Below, in pieces: positions 1 to 11,990 of a stretch of DNA of 64,000 nucleotides. Each line of letters starts with the position of its first letter. The first letter of the stretch is position 1. The translations under genes were made by a program, and so were the position numbers. Source of the DNA: Nicotiana tabacum (Eukaryota > Streptophyta > Magnoliopsida > Solanales > Solanaceae); assembly GCF_000715075.1 (NCBI RefSeq), contig NC_134096.1:117240698-117304697 (forward strand), written 5' to 3'. The notes below the pieces were generated by a model. The model saw only the letters and a program-made list of their open reading frames with translations, did no database searches and had not been told where the DNA came from.

Positions 1-1878
1 GTGTTGCAATGGTTCTCTTAGAATGAGTTAAGTAAAAGGTTTATATGTGATGAAGTGTTTACCCTATTAGTAGTTCGGAAGTTAAGATGAAATTACTGTA
101 CTCTTGCGCATTGGCATGATTAAGTACAGTGATCGGCATAGGATTCAAAAGTTGAGGATCAAGGTTGCGGTTTGGTGTCGACAAGAATGTCAAGAGCTCG
201 GATGAGTGGGAAAGGATTTAGATGGTTAGAGTAAGATGGTATTGTCTTTAGCGTCACCTGAGATCGGTGTCCTGTGCAAGAGGCTTTGAGTAGTGATTTT
301 GGATTTTTTATTTGCTTTACAGTGTTTGTGCGGACAGTGGTATGGATGTGCGGAAGGTCGTGGGAGCATGTTCCACGGGAAGATTGTATAAGTGTGACAT
401 GTAGTCACTTGATTGATCGAAGATTAAAACCAAGTATGGAGATTGCGGTACTATTGTTCATGTGAGAATTTATGCATGGAGGGTGCTCGGTTCATTTGGT
501 TGTGGACTGTGGAGGTTTGTTCCGGATATGATGGTTGTTCTTGTGTGATATGGGGGAAAGGGTTATTATGAACCCTTGAAAAGTTGTTAGCCTAGTACGG
601 TGCGATCAGAATCGGCTTGAGGTCCATGAAAGGATTTAAATATGAATATGGGCTCTGTACCAGGTTGGATGTGTTCATTTCAGCATAGTGCTCCTTATGG
701 AGGAGTATTCGGACGTTGGATGGCATGCCGTCGTCGTCTATTTTATGTAATACTATATTGTGTCGTGTGAGTTGTGAAACGGCTTGATAAATTTCACATA
801 TGTTGAGGTTCCGCGTAGCAATGATGTTATGTGAGCGGGATGACTCTCGAGATTCAGATCATATATCGCACCTTAGTTGTTCTTGACTTTTGTAGCGTAT
901 GACACCATCTGTCTCCCCAGTGATGGTATTATGCACTTAGCGTACTTGTGGCTGATATTCGGGTATTTTGTAATAATGAGCACTCTAGCTCGGTAAGTAT
1001 CTCCTTATATAGATTTTATGTTCGGATCGGGTTGCGCGCCGCAACAGTATGATGTTGAGTACAGTCCCCTATATCTATTTTCGTGTGTTTTGTTTTCCCT
1101 TTTCTGAGGAAGGTTTGTAACACCTTTTCAGTTGTCTAGTTAGTTACGTGGGTTGAGTAGTCCTTTCCAGAGTTCATTTTCTTTATGTATCACATTCGAG
1201 TTGGTAGCTTGTTGGCACATTGTGGCATCACATGAGACCTTTGGTCGTGTCTGGGGTGGCTTATTGCTTGAGCAGCTTATACTGGTAGAGACGAGATTAT
1301 TGGATCTGGGATCAGTGCGATCGGATTATATGCAGTCTATTAAAGAGCAAATACCATTATTTGGTTCATAACGAGGTGATGATTCTAGTTAAGAGGGGAG
1401 ATTCAATGGTTTGATGACTCGGCAGTTGGTTATGAATTTCTACACATCTCTTCCATTGTGGCGGTATTGCAAGAGTTGGAGCAAGACTTATATAGGCCAT
1501 GAGGTGCATTGTGAGCATCGAATTTGTGAAATTTTGACTATTGTTATCAGGAGATGTTATTATGGTCATGTGAGTTAAGCAGTGCATAGTGTGGATTCAG
1601 CAAAGGTATGCAGTCATGTATTGATGCGTCGCATAGAGGTTGATACAATGTTCATATGACGGAAACAGGCCTGGCAGGGGATTCCGGATGTTGGAGTTGG
1701 GCTTTAAGGCATATTTGGCTAAGAAAAAGGGAAAATCTTGATATTACCTCGAGCTAATATGCTCAACTGAATTGTGATATCACGGGTAGGTGCACGAGGT
1801 GTTAAACCGTGATTTCAGACAACTCCAGAGCAGTTCTTAGCACATTCAAGGACGAACGCATGTTTAAGTGGGAGAGAA
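1..1878 (+). mobile_element. Internal 3' part of non-autonomous LTR element B
   Basis: This stretch runs into the LTR that starts at 1879. Its last bases (GACGAACGCATGTTTAAGTG, then the purine run GGGAGAGAA at 1870-1878) match the layout at the 3' end of the chromovirus at 40425-40455, so a polypurine tract for plus-strand priming is present. No gag or pol similarity is visible in any frame and the open frames are short. About 190-656 is similar to the reverse complement of 6644-7060, which shows that B and element A belong to one family. I read it as a large non-coding (LARD-like) derivative that borrows proteins from autonomous relatives. The 5' half lies outside the window. Confidence 0.7.
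1867..1878 (+). other. Polypurine tract of element B
   Basis: AGTGGGAGAGAA abuts the LTR start TGTAACGACCC at 1879. The position and composition are those of a plus-strand primer site, and they parallel the purine tract at 40445-40455 in gypsy-3. Confidence 0.65.
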
Positions 1879-4800
1879 TGTAACGACCCGACCGGTCGTT
1901 TTGAGCTCTATCGCATCGTTCAGCAGTTTGAGGCCATGAGGAGCTTCACTTCAGGTATTATGACTTGTGCGTATGATCGGAATTGAATTTCGGGAAGTTC
2001 AGAGTTGATTTGGAGAGAAAATTCTAATTTCGGAAGCCTTAAGTTGGAGGAATTGGCTAAGGTGTAAATTTTGAGTAAACGACCTCGGAATCGGGATTTG
2101 AAGGTTCCAGCAGGTTCGTATGATGATTTTCGAATTTGGGCGTATGTTCGGATCGGGTTTTGGATGCCCTGGGGGCATTTCGACACCTATTGTGAAAGTC
2201 AGCATTTTGGAAGAATTCCATAAATTTGGGTTGAAGTGCATTTCAATGTTATCAATTGTCACGACCCAAATCGATGGGCCGCGACGGGCACCCGGTACCT
2301 TACTCAACCGAGTACCACCGTAACGTATCTTTCTTATTACTATCATCATATACACGTGACATACAGGCCTAATAGGCCAACATCATTATTTATAAACTCA
2401 AAACATAGGCCGACAAGGCCGTACAATCTTTCACGTACATGACATATATCTACAGGCCTCTAAGAGTACATAATTGTCATAAAGGTCGGGACAGAGCCCC
2501 GCTATACCAAACCATACATATCTAAATCATACTGACCAAACAAGCAACTTCGGAGCAAATGGAGTGCACCAATATCTTCTGCTGGGCTGATCGCCTACTT
2601 GGAGGACTCACGATCTGTCTATCGAGACCTACGGGCATGAAACACAGCGTCCCCAGGCAAAAGGTACATTAGTACAAATAATGTACCGAGTATGTAAGGA
2701 ATAAAAATCAGTAAATAATAGACTTGAGAGAAACATGGACCAAAAGACTCGACATGTACGTGTGCATAGCTCTGTGAGTCATTTTATTTTTTATAATGTC
2801 ATGCATATGCGTATAAATATCATACCATGCATAGGTATATGCGTTCATAGCATCATCAAGCCTTTGAGGACATCCAATCATATCATTTCAGCCACTGTGG
2901 GTAAATCATCAACGTATACCAGCTGATCAGGTGGTGGTGCGTATATAGCATTGTAACCTTTTCCCATATCCCATATACATATAATATACGCGTATATAAC
3001 GTCATCTGGTCATGGGTTAATGTACATGTATAAATGCATGAAATGCATAAGAAATACGTTAATAAGATTTTCTCAGAATGTCATAAAAATAATATGCCTG
3101 TTGGATAAATTTTATCAAATACGTATTTTTTTGAGACCCATGAACAGAAAATATAATAAAATTTCACATGGGGAATCAAGAATATAGACACCCCTAATAT
3201 TTCTATGAATAGAGTCATTTTATGAAAATTGTGCATTTGATCATTTCGTATAGATCATGCCAAAAGGAAAAAAGGGATAGCCTTAACATACCTGGAGTAA
3301 GAAAAAATCCGTATGATATTTTTGAGAAGAATTGCACCGTACGTCCTTAAAATTGCAAACTCTCACGTTGCTTAACATGCTATGAAATCTCGGTTTGAAT
3401 CATTGAATATCCTCACCTTCCTATGTTTCTCCATATTGCGTTTCTATTCTTTGATGTTGAAAGATGAGTATATGGTCCTTATCTCCTTGGTCATGATTTT
3501 ACCAAGATCACGACGAGTCCAAATGGTTCAAATATGTGTAACCGTTTGTTTTGAAATTAGAAATCCTTATGTTGGAAGATAAGTATCCTTTGTTTGCCAC
3601 CTAATCTAATATGACTTAAGAGTCATTTGCTTGGTTTAGTGGCTTGCCTCCACGTGAGGGGTGGGGTGGGGATTTTAACCATTATCCAACTTATTAGTTA
3701 ATTAGGTAATGTTCTGTTACCCGGTAATTAACCAATTACCCGCATAATTAAGAATTATCCCAAATTACTTAAAATATTGCTCATTTTTAGCATACCTTAT
3801 ACACCTCACTATCATGGCCACGTGGTACCTTTTATGGTACTAGTCCCTAAATATCGGGTATCATAGCTTAGACTGTATTATATCACAAAATGTCAAACTT
3901 TGACGAAATTCCTTTTGTTCGATTTCCTTACCCTTTTTCCTTCATAAATTTACTCATCACGTGTTAGAAATAGCATAATGCTTATAATTTTAAAATAACC
4001 TCATTCCCGAATTTTACGTCGATTAACTTACGACGAAACTTTAACATACGAAAATGCGGGATGTAATATCTCATTTCCTAGCTTTCATCAATTTACTTAT
4101 GGCGTACTTTCACGTACGAAAACATGTGGTGTAACATCAATGTCCGTTTGGAATTCCGAGTCTGGGAATAGCTCCGTATGGTGATTCTGGTGTTGGGAGC
4201 GCGTCCAGAATTGGATTTGGAGGTCCGTAGGTCATTTTGGGGTCATTTGGCAAAAGTTGGAAATTTGGATAATTTTGAGAAGTTTGACCGGGAGTGCACT
4301 TTTTGATATCGGGATCGGATTCCAATTCCGGAAGTTGGAGTAGGTCTGTAATGTCAATTATGACTTATGTGCAAAATTTGAGGTCAATCGGACGTGATTT
4401 GATAAGTTTCGGCATTGAATGTAAAAGTTAAAATTCTAAATTTCATTAAGCTTTGAATGGGGTACGATTCATGAATTCGACATTGTTTGATGTGATTTGA
4501 AGTCTCGACTAAGTTCGTAACGTGTTTTGGGACGTGTTGGTATATTTGGTTGAGGTCCCGAGGGCCTCGGGTGGATTCCAAAAGGTTAACGGATCGATTT
4601 TTGGACCTAAGAATATTTGAAGCTTAATGCTTCTGGTGTTATCGCACCTGCCGGACTTTGGCCGCAAGTGCAAGATCACGGGTGTGGTGAATTGCTCGCA
4701 GAAGTGAGAAGGACCTGGAGCTGGGGGAGCCGTAGAAGCGGACTGGAGAAGCACACCTGCGTGTGCGCAGGCATGAGGCAGCCACCGCTGGTGCGTAAAA

Positions 4801-6643
4801 TTTGCACAGATGCGCATAGCAGGTCGCACCTGCGAAGATCGCAGAAGCGAAGAAACTTTCGCAGTTGCGAGGTCTTGGATGGGCATTGAGGACCGTATGA
4901 GCAAAATTTGGACCGCATCTGTGGAGCCTCAGGTGCGGCTATTGGACCGCAGGTGCGAAGGTTAGGCTGGGCAGTGTGTTTCTTTAAAACGGGACTTGGC
5001 CCATTTTTTTCTCCCATTTTCATTTGGTTTGGGCGATTTTGAAGAGCTTCAAGGGGAGATTCTCAGCAAGCAACTCAAGGTAAGTGATCCCCACTTAGTA
5101 TAAGTTAAATACATGGTTTGTATAAGAATTTAAACATGGAAATTAGTAGAAATTGTGGGGGTTTTGGTAGAAAACCTAGAATTTGGTATTTTGGATTTTG
5201 ACCACGAATGTGGGCATGGAATTGGGAATAAATCATATATTTGAGTTCATAAGGTTATGTGTAATGATTAACTTCAAAATTTCGAAATCCGGACACGTGG
5301 GCTCGATGGTGATTTTTTTGACTTTTCGAACGGAGTTGGGAATTGTTGTAAATAGGATTATAATGAGTATATATTTACGGATTTGCTTACTTATTGACTA
5401 GTTTTAGAGCGTTGGGCATCGATTTGAGTTGATTGAATGGCTTGGGAGCCGGTTATGAAACTTTGGAGCGAGATAAGTCTCCTTTCTAACCTTGTAAGAG
5501 AGAATTAACCCCCATAGGTGAATTAAATAAATGTTTGTACCTAATTGTGAGGGCTACGTACGTACGAGGTAATGAGAGTCCGTACGTAGCTACTATTATG
5601 CTATTGTCCGGGTAGTTTAGGACCCGTATCATGCTATACTTCGAATGTTTGTGCCCTTGCTAATATAATCATCTAGTCATGATAGAAATTGATAAAAGAA
5701 TTATATAAGGTTAAATTCACTTACTTGAAGGTTTGTATGAGATACTTGACTGTAAATGAGAAACTTGTATTTTCTTGAAAATAATTGTTATTTGTGGATC
5801 GGGCAGAGCGCCTCGGTAGTAAATAGATACATCTATAGTTTGCGCCATTCGACCCTCTGGCAGTGCACACTTTAAACATTTGTTGGATCGGGTCGTACGA
5901 CCTCGGCATGATTTGCGCATGATTTAATTGATTGATTTGGAAATTGTAATAATTGATATTGCCTTCTCGACCTGAGATAAATTGTTAAATAATGGGAAAT
6001 CAATTTGAAGAGTTATTAATTAGAAAAGAACTGCTTACTTACTTCAGAATAATGGGCTTGCAACCGTATTAATTAATCCATGTCTAATTTAATGACATTA
6101 TTCTATTTACTTATAGCCCATAGTAAGTGTCGAAGTCGACCCCTCGTCACTACTTCTTCGAGGTTAGGCGTAATACGTACTGGGTACGCGTTGATTTACG
6201 TACTTATACTACACTTGTTGTACATTTTGTGCAGGTACATTTATGACTAGTGGCCTTGTGGGTGTAGAGGCGCGGTTATTACGGGGATTTAGGTGAGCTG
6301 CATCTTATTTACGATTCGCAGCCAGCAGAGTCTTCTTCAGAGTATTGTATTTTCCTTCCTGTCCACATTTGTATTCCGGGTAGTTATTGTATTTTATTTT
6401 AAACTCCTAGAAAATGCTCATGCACTTGTGACACTGGGTTCTGGGATAAGTATGGGATGTTTAGTATTGAAATTGGAAAACATTGTATTTAATCTGTAAA
6501 TTCATCTTTTACTAGATAAATTGAAGTAAATTTACGAATTCAAAAATACTAAAATTGAGAATTTAATTAACTATTTAGTGTTGGCTTGCCTGACAGTGGT
6601 GTCCGGCGCCATCACAACCTTTAACGGATTTTGGGTCATGACA
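1879..6643 (+). repeat. 3' LTR of element B, interrupted by a solo LTR
   Basis: The LTR starts TGTAACGACCC and ends GGGTCATGACA. Removing the insertion at 2257-4136 and one TSD copy leaves about 2.88 kb, close to the 2.93 kb LTR at 40456-43384. Landmarks in order are: a palindrome-like CCCGAGGGCCTCGGG at 4557-4571, a GC-rich GCAGGTGCGAAG-type array at about 4640-4965, a splice-donor-like GTAAGTGAT at 5080, a perfect 10-bp inverted repeat (5553-5562 with 5581-5590), and three degenerate GGATCGGGC...CTCGGCA units at about 5796-5910. The same sequence in reverse complement forms the LTR of element A. Confidence 0.85.
2257..4136 (-). repeat. Solo LTR of a third Ty3/gypsy-type family
   Basis: This 1880-bp block starts TGTCACGACCC and ends GTGTAACA on the plus strand, so read on the minus strand it is TGTTACACC...GGGTCGTGACA with TG...CA ends. 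It is flanked by a perfect 5-bp direct repeat, tcaat at 2252-2256 and 4137-4141. The sequence on either side joins back into continuous element-B LTR. No PBS, polypurine tract or coding sequence is attached, so it is a solo LTR left by recombination between two LTRs. Its family differs from the other LTRs here. Confidence 0.88.
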
Positions 6644-9119
6644 GATATAGAGCCCATATTCACATTTAGATCCATCCACGGACCTCAAGCCGATTCTGAT
6701 CATACCGCACTGGGCAAATAACCCTTCAAGGACCCACGATGACCTACTAACGAACATAAGAACAACCGTCAATCCGGAACAAACTTCCACAGTCCACAAC
6801 CAAATGAACCGAGCGCCCTTCAGGCATAATTTCTCATATTGGCGATAGTACCACAATCTCCATACTTGGTTTTCCATCCTAAATCAATTAAGTGACTACC
6901 AGTCACACTTAGACCAACTTCCCGTGGGATATGCTCTCACGACTTTCCGCGCCAGGTAACAAGTCTGCACATCCATACCACCGGCATACTAATGCTGAAG
7001 GAACTAATCATCGCCACCATCATGCCAATTCAACCATTGCTAACTGATCTGACTTCTTCTAATTTACTCTAGGCTTTCCTTAGAAATAACATTAGCTCCA
7101 TTCAAATTATATCGAACTCAATCCGCGCTTGCCCCGAGTGACTCCATTTCACGAGCCCACATTGCTTCAAAACCCACGAACCATCTCACACCCTCCTTGT
7201 GCGCATATTCACATCTTCAACTAGTACACCCATTCTGATAATTCCTCTACATAAGCTTGATACTTGACCATACTACGAACTCAAATCTTTAGGCACCGCA
7301 CTTTAACTTGAATCCACTAGGACCGGTATTGAGAGTCACTCAATCTGACTTGTTCCTAAACATGATCAAACTCCAAGGCCCTGCTAGCATATGGACACTT
7401 TCTCAAAGAAATATTCGGCTGACTCACTTTCCCTGTACATTACATCTACACGAAGCATAAACTCTGAGTCTTCCCAAAGCCTGAACATGAATCGATAAGG
7501 CCAAATATAGCACATATTTATCAATTTCATTGCTCGAATTACCCCCGATGTTCCCTTTTTATTAGGTACAAATAATCCACCAATGCCCCGATAACCAAAA
7601 GTTGCACAAGCCAACAACACGTGATCCAATCGTAGACGGTGGGGATCCCCCACTTAGCTTTAAGATACCATTACATAATATAGAACCCACAACGATTCCT
7701 CCTTTTCATTTACCATGACCCTGCACCGTTAACCGCCAAATTTCTCAAAGTCTTTCGTTAAATCCCTTCATGAACATTCTGAATCATCAGCCATGATCTC
7801 ATATCCGACCTCTTTCCACGACGTTATATAGGTCTGTTCCTTCCTTATTAACATCAACTGAGAGTTCAACAATATCATCCAAACTCCAGTCATATCGCAG
7901 CTGAAACAATAGCCAAATCTTCACACCCTTCTTCATTCCAAGCAAACTCCTTTCTCCCTTATTCACTTTTTCTCAATGTAGTAGCCAATATTCCAAATTA
8001 GTCCACAGACCTAGTCACTGTCCACCATATATCCCAAATCACTCTAAACTTTACTCAAGGCATATAACTATCCTACCACAGAACCCATATGATACTCTGG
8101 CATTCTCCCACTTTGGTCGATCCCCATCCTTTAAGAAAATACTCGACTTCTGCTCCTCACACTTGGCCTTCTAGGAACCTAGCCACCATAAGACACATCC
8201 CACATGACCTTCCTCATCTTTCGCTGCCCAGTTGTTGCCTTAACTCAAAATCTGTGTCTGTAGAACTTGAACCGATAGATCGCTACCAACTTTAAACCTC
8301 TCCGAAGATCATCCTTCTCGAGCCATCAACACTGAGAACACTGATTCGATCCTCAACCACTGCACACCGCTATTTCTGCTGCACACTGCTATCTGACAAC
8401 CATCCCTCATGCACCATTTCATAACACCCTGCTCCGAAGGCAAAATCAAAGAAGATCATAACACCGACGAACAGTAATGCATTCAAACAAAGGACGACAA
8501 TGCCGCATCACCATGAAGATTCCACCACGCTCGAAAATACCAAGTCTCATTACTCCATTAACAAAAACCTAAACATTCATTGTCCAATTGCCTTTCCTTT
8601 ACTGGAATTAAATATTGAACCTCTAAATCACGCATTGCGAAAAACCTTCTTTCAATTCATTCATGGCTTTGAGGCATAGGCAAGTACCCTACCATTATAT
8701 CAATATTGTGCGATAACAACTCATGAACATCATAGCAATTGGTGTATAGCCTCAAAACCATCAGAAACACAGCTACTGAGATGAGATAACAGAACATCCT
8801 TCCACAAGGTGACGACATTAGCCCAATCGAATACGCAGGGAGAAACATCCTGCACCACCTCTGTAGTACCATAAAAATTTCCCCATTCCTATTTAATAAC
8901 AAGCGTTTCACGTCGCAAAAGATTGAATAGGAAAGAAACAAAGGCATAAGCCTCAAAGGAATCGAATCGCACGATGAGGAATCAAGAAGGGAAGTGGTCC
9001 TAACAGCCTTGCAGCCTCTCGAAGTTAAGTACAAACGTCTCTGTACCGATCCGCAAGACTCTACTAGACTTGATCATGACTCGTGAGACCTAAGTGAACC
9101 TAGTGCTCTGATACCATGT
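6644..9119 (-). mobile_element. Internal 5' part of non-autonomous LTR element A
   Basis: Read on the minus strand, this begins with the primer binding site next to the LTR end at 9120 and then a leader closely similar to that of gypsy-3 (35302-35430): same order of short blocks, including GGATCGGTAC, GAGACGT and TTCGAGAGGCT. The remainder shows no gag or pol similarity. About 6644-7060 is the reverse complement of the internal region at about 190-656. The sequence stops abruptly at 6643/6644, where the LTR of element B ends, so B inserted here; the rest of A lies left of the window. The first five bases, gatat (6644-6648), should be B's target duplication. Confidence is good for the structure; coding capacity appears absent. 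Confidence 0.72.
9105..9116 (-). other. Primer binding site of element A
   Basis: On the minus strand this reads TGGTATCAGAGC, the usual complement of the 3' end of initiator tRNA-Met. It sits 3 bases after the LTR end (TGATA, a decayed TGACA). Confidence 0.85.
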
Positions 9120-11990
9120 TATCACAACCCAAAATCTGTTTAAGGTCGTGATGGAATCAGACTCCACTGTCAGGCAAGGCAACACTAATTAGTTAATTAA
9201 ATTCTCATTTTAGTATTTCTGAAAACATAAATTTGCTTCAATTTAACTAGTAACAAACGAACTTTAAGACTAATAATAATAATAATGTTTTCAAATTTCA
9301 ATACTAAATATCCCATAATCATCCCAGAACCCGGTGTCACAAGTGAATAAGCATCAACTAGGAAGATAAAATAAAATACAACACATGTCCAGAATACAAA
9401 TTAGACAAGAAAATACATAAGTAACTCTGAAGGGGACTCTGCTGGCTGTAGATCGTAGATGGAAATACAGCTCACCTAAGTCTCCGCATTTACCACATCT
9501 CTGCGCCCGCAAGGCTGCTAGACATATATGCACCTGCACAAAAATGTGAAGCAAGTATAGTATGAGTACGTAAATAAACGTGTACCCAGTAAGTATCCTG
9601 CCTAACCTCAAAGACGTAGTGACGAGGGGTCGGCTCCGACACTTACTATGGGCTATAAATAAATTTCCAGTGATATATTTTAAACATGAGTTATATAAAA
9701 CGGCTGTAAGCTCGATATTTTGAAGTAAATAAGCAATTCCTTTATAATTAAGAAATCTCCAAAATTTATTTCTCATCATTTAACAATTTATCTTAGGCCA
9801 AAGAGGCAATATCATTTATTATAAATTCCAAAGCAATCAATTCAATCATGCCCAAATCATGTCGAGGTCGTGCGGCCCGATCCAACATAATATTAAACCG
9901 TGCACTGCCGGAGGGTCGAACGGCGCGAACCATAGATGCATCTATTTAATCTGCCAAGGCGTTCGGCCCGTTCCACAAAAGATAAGCACATTCAAACAAT
10001 CAAATCAAAGGTTTATTTAGGTTTGATGTTCAAAGAAATATCAATTCTCATTAACGGTCAAGTGACCCATCTGAAACCCAAGTAGGTGAAGTTTAACCTT
10101 TTGAAATTCCTCTATCAAGTCCCATAAACGGTTAAATTAACAAGTAGGATGCAAGCATCGCAAATATAACGTGATTCCGGTCCTAGACTACCCGGATATA
10201 AGTATAATAGTAGCTACGCATGGACTCTCGTTACCTTGTACGTACGTAACCCCCATAAATAGAAGCACATATTGAATTATTTTACCTATGGGGTAAATTC
10301 CCTTTTACAAGGTTAAAAAGGAGACTTACCTCGCTCCGAAATTCCGTAACCGGCTCCAAAGCCACTTTACTCCTCAAACCGGTGCATAACGCTCCAAAAC
10401 TAGTCAAATAAATGTGCAAACCCATAAATATATACTCTAATACTTATTATAATTCAATTTACAACAATTTCAATCTTCGCTCGAAAAGTCGATAAAATCA
10501 CCCTCGGGCCCACATGCCCGGATTCTGAAAATTTTCAAAGATAAATATTTCTCATAGCATTACGAACTCAAATATCTAATTTATTCTCAATCCCATGGCC
10601 AAATTCGTGGTCAAAATCCAAAAATACCAATTTCTAGATTTTTCTTTAAAATCCCAAATTTCTACTAATTTTCATGAATTTTCACGCCTAAATTCGTATA
10701 TAAACCAAGTATTTAACATGCAATAGGTAGGAATCACTTACCTTGACATAGATGATGAAGATTGAGCTCCAAAATCGCTCCTAGGTCGGCTCCCATGGAG
10801 AAAATGAGATGAAATGAGCCAAACCCATTTTTGCAAACTTATACACTACCCAAGCTGCTTCTTCGCGTTCATGAGCCCCCCATCGCGTTCGCGATGAAAA
10901 AAATTCTCAAAAGCTATTTTCAAACTTTTCTCAGACAGCCTCCAGTATAATGGTCATAACCTTTTGTACAAAACTCCAAATCACAAATGGTTTGACTTTA
11001 TGGAAACTAGACATCAAAGGCTATAACTTTCATATGTTGATCTTCTCCCAATTATTGTATATTGCGAGATATAAGCTTCCAAAGTCAGCCATGTGCAGCA
11101 GAGATTTCCAAACACTTCCCGGATAGTCTGTAGTGTAGCCACCATAACCTTTTGTACAGAACTACAAATGACAAATGGTTTACCTTTCTGCAAACTAGAC
11201 ACCAAGGTCTACAACTTTCATTTTTAGATCATCTACAGATTCGTTATAGATTGAGAGATATAAGCTTCCGAAATCAGATGACGGACAACAAAAGTTCCTT
11301 CTTCGCGAACGCGAAGAACAAAGTCCCAGCAGCAAAATCCTTCTTCGCGAACGCGAGAGGCTCCTCGCGAACGCGAAGAACAATACCAGAACTAGCAACC
11401 AGCAACATCAAAATACCCAAACTTGGTCCGAAACCAGCCCGAATCACACCCGAGGCCCCCGGGACCCCATCAAATCGTACCAACCAGTCCCAATACATAA
11501 CACGAACCTGCTCGAGGCCTCAAATCACATCAAACAACATCAAAACCATGAATCGCACCCCAATTCAAGCTTTATGAACTTTAGAACTTCAAACTTCTAC
11601 ATTCGATGCCGAAACCTATCAAATCAAATCCGATTGACCTCGAATTTTGCACATAAGTCATAATTGACATTACATACCTACCCCAACTTCCGGAATCGGA
11701 ATCCTATACCAATATCAAAAAGTCCACTCCCGGTCAAACTTTTTAAAAGCTTTTAAATTTCTAACTTTCGCCAAATGACTCCGAAATTACCTACGGACCT
11801 CCAAATTAACATCCAGATGCGCTACTAAGACCAGAATCACCATACGGAGCTATTCCCAGAATCGAAATCCCAAACAGACATTGTAACATTGAAATGCACT
11901 TCAACTCAAATTTAAGAAATCCTTCTAAAATGTCAACTTCCATAATAGGTGCCGAAACGTTCTCGGGGCATCCAAAACTCGATCCGAACA

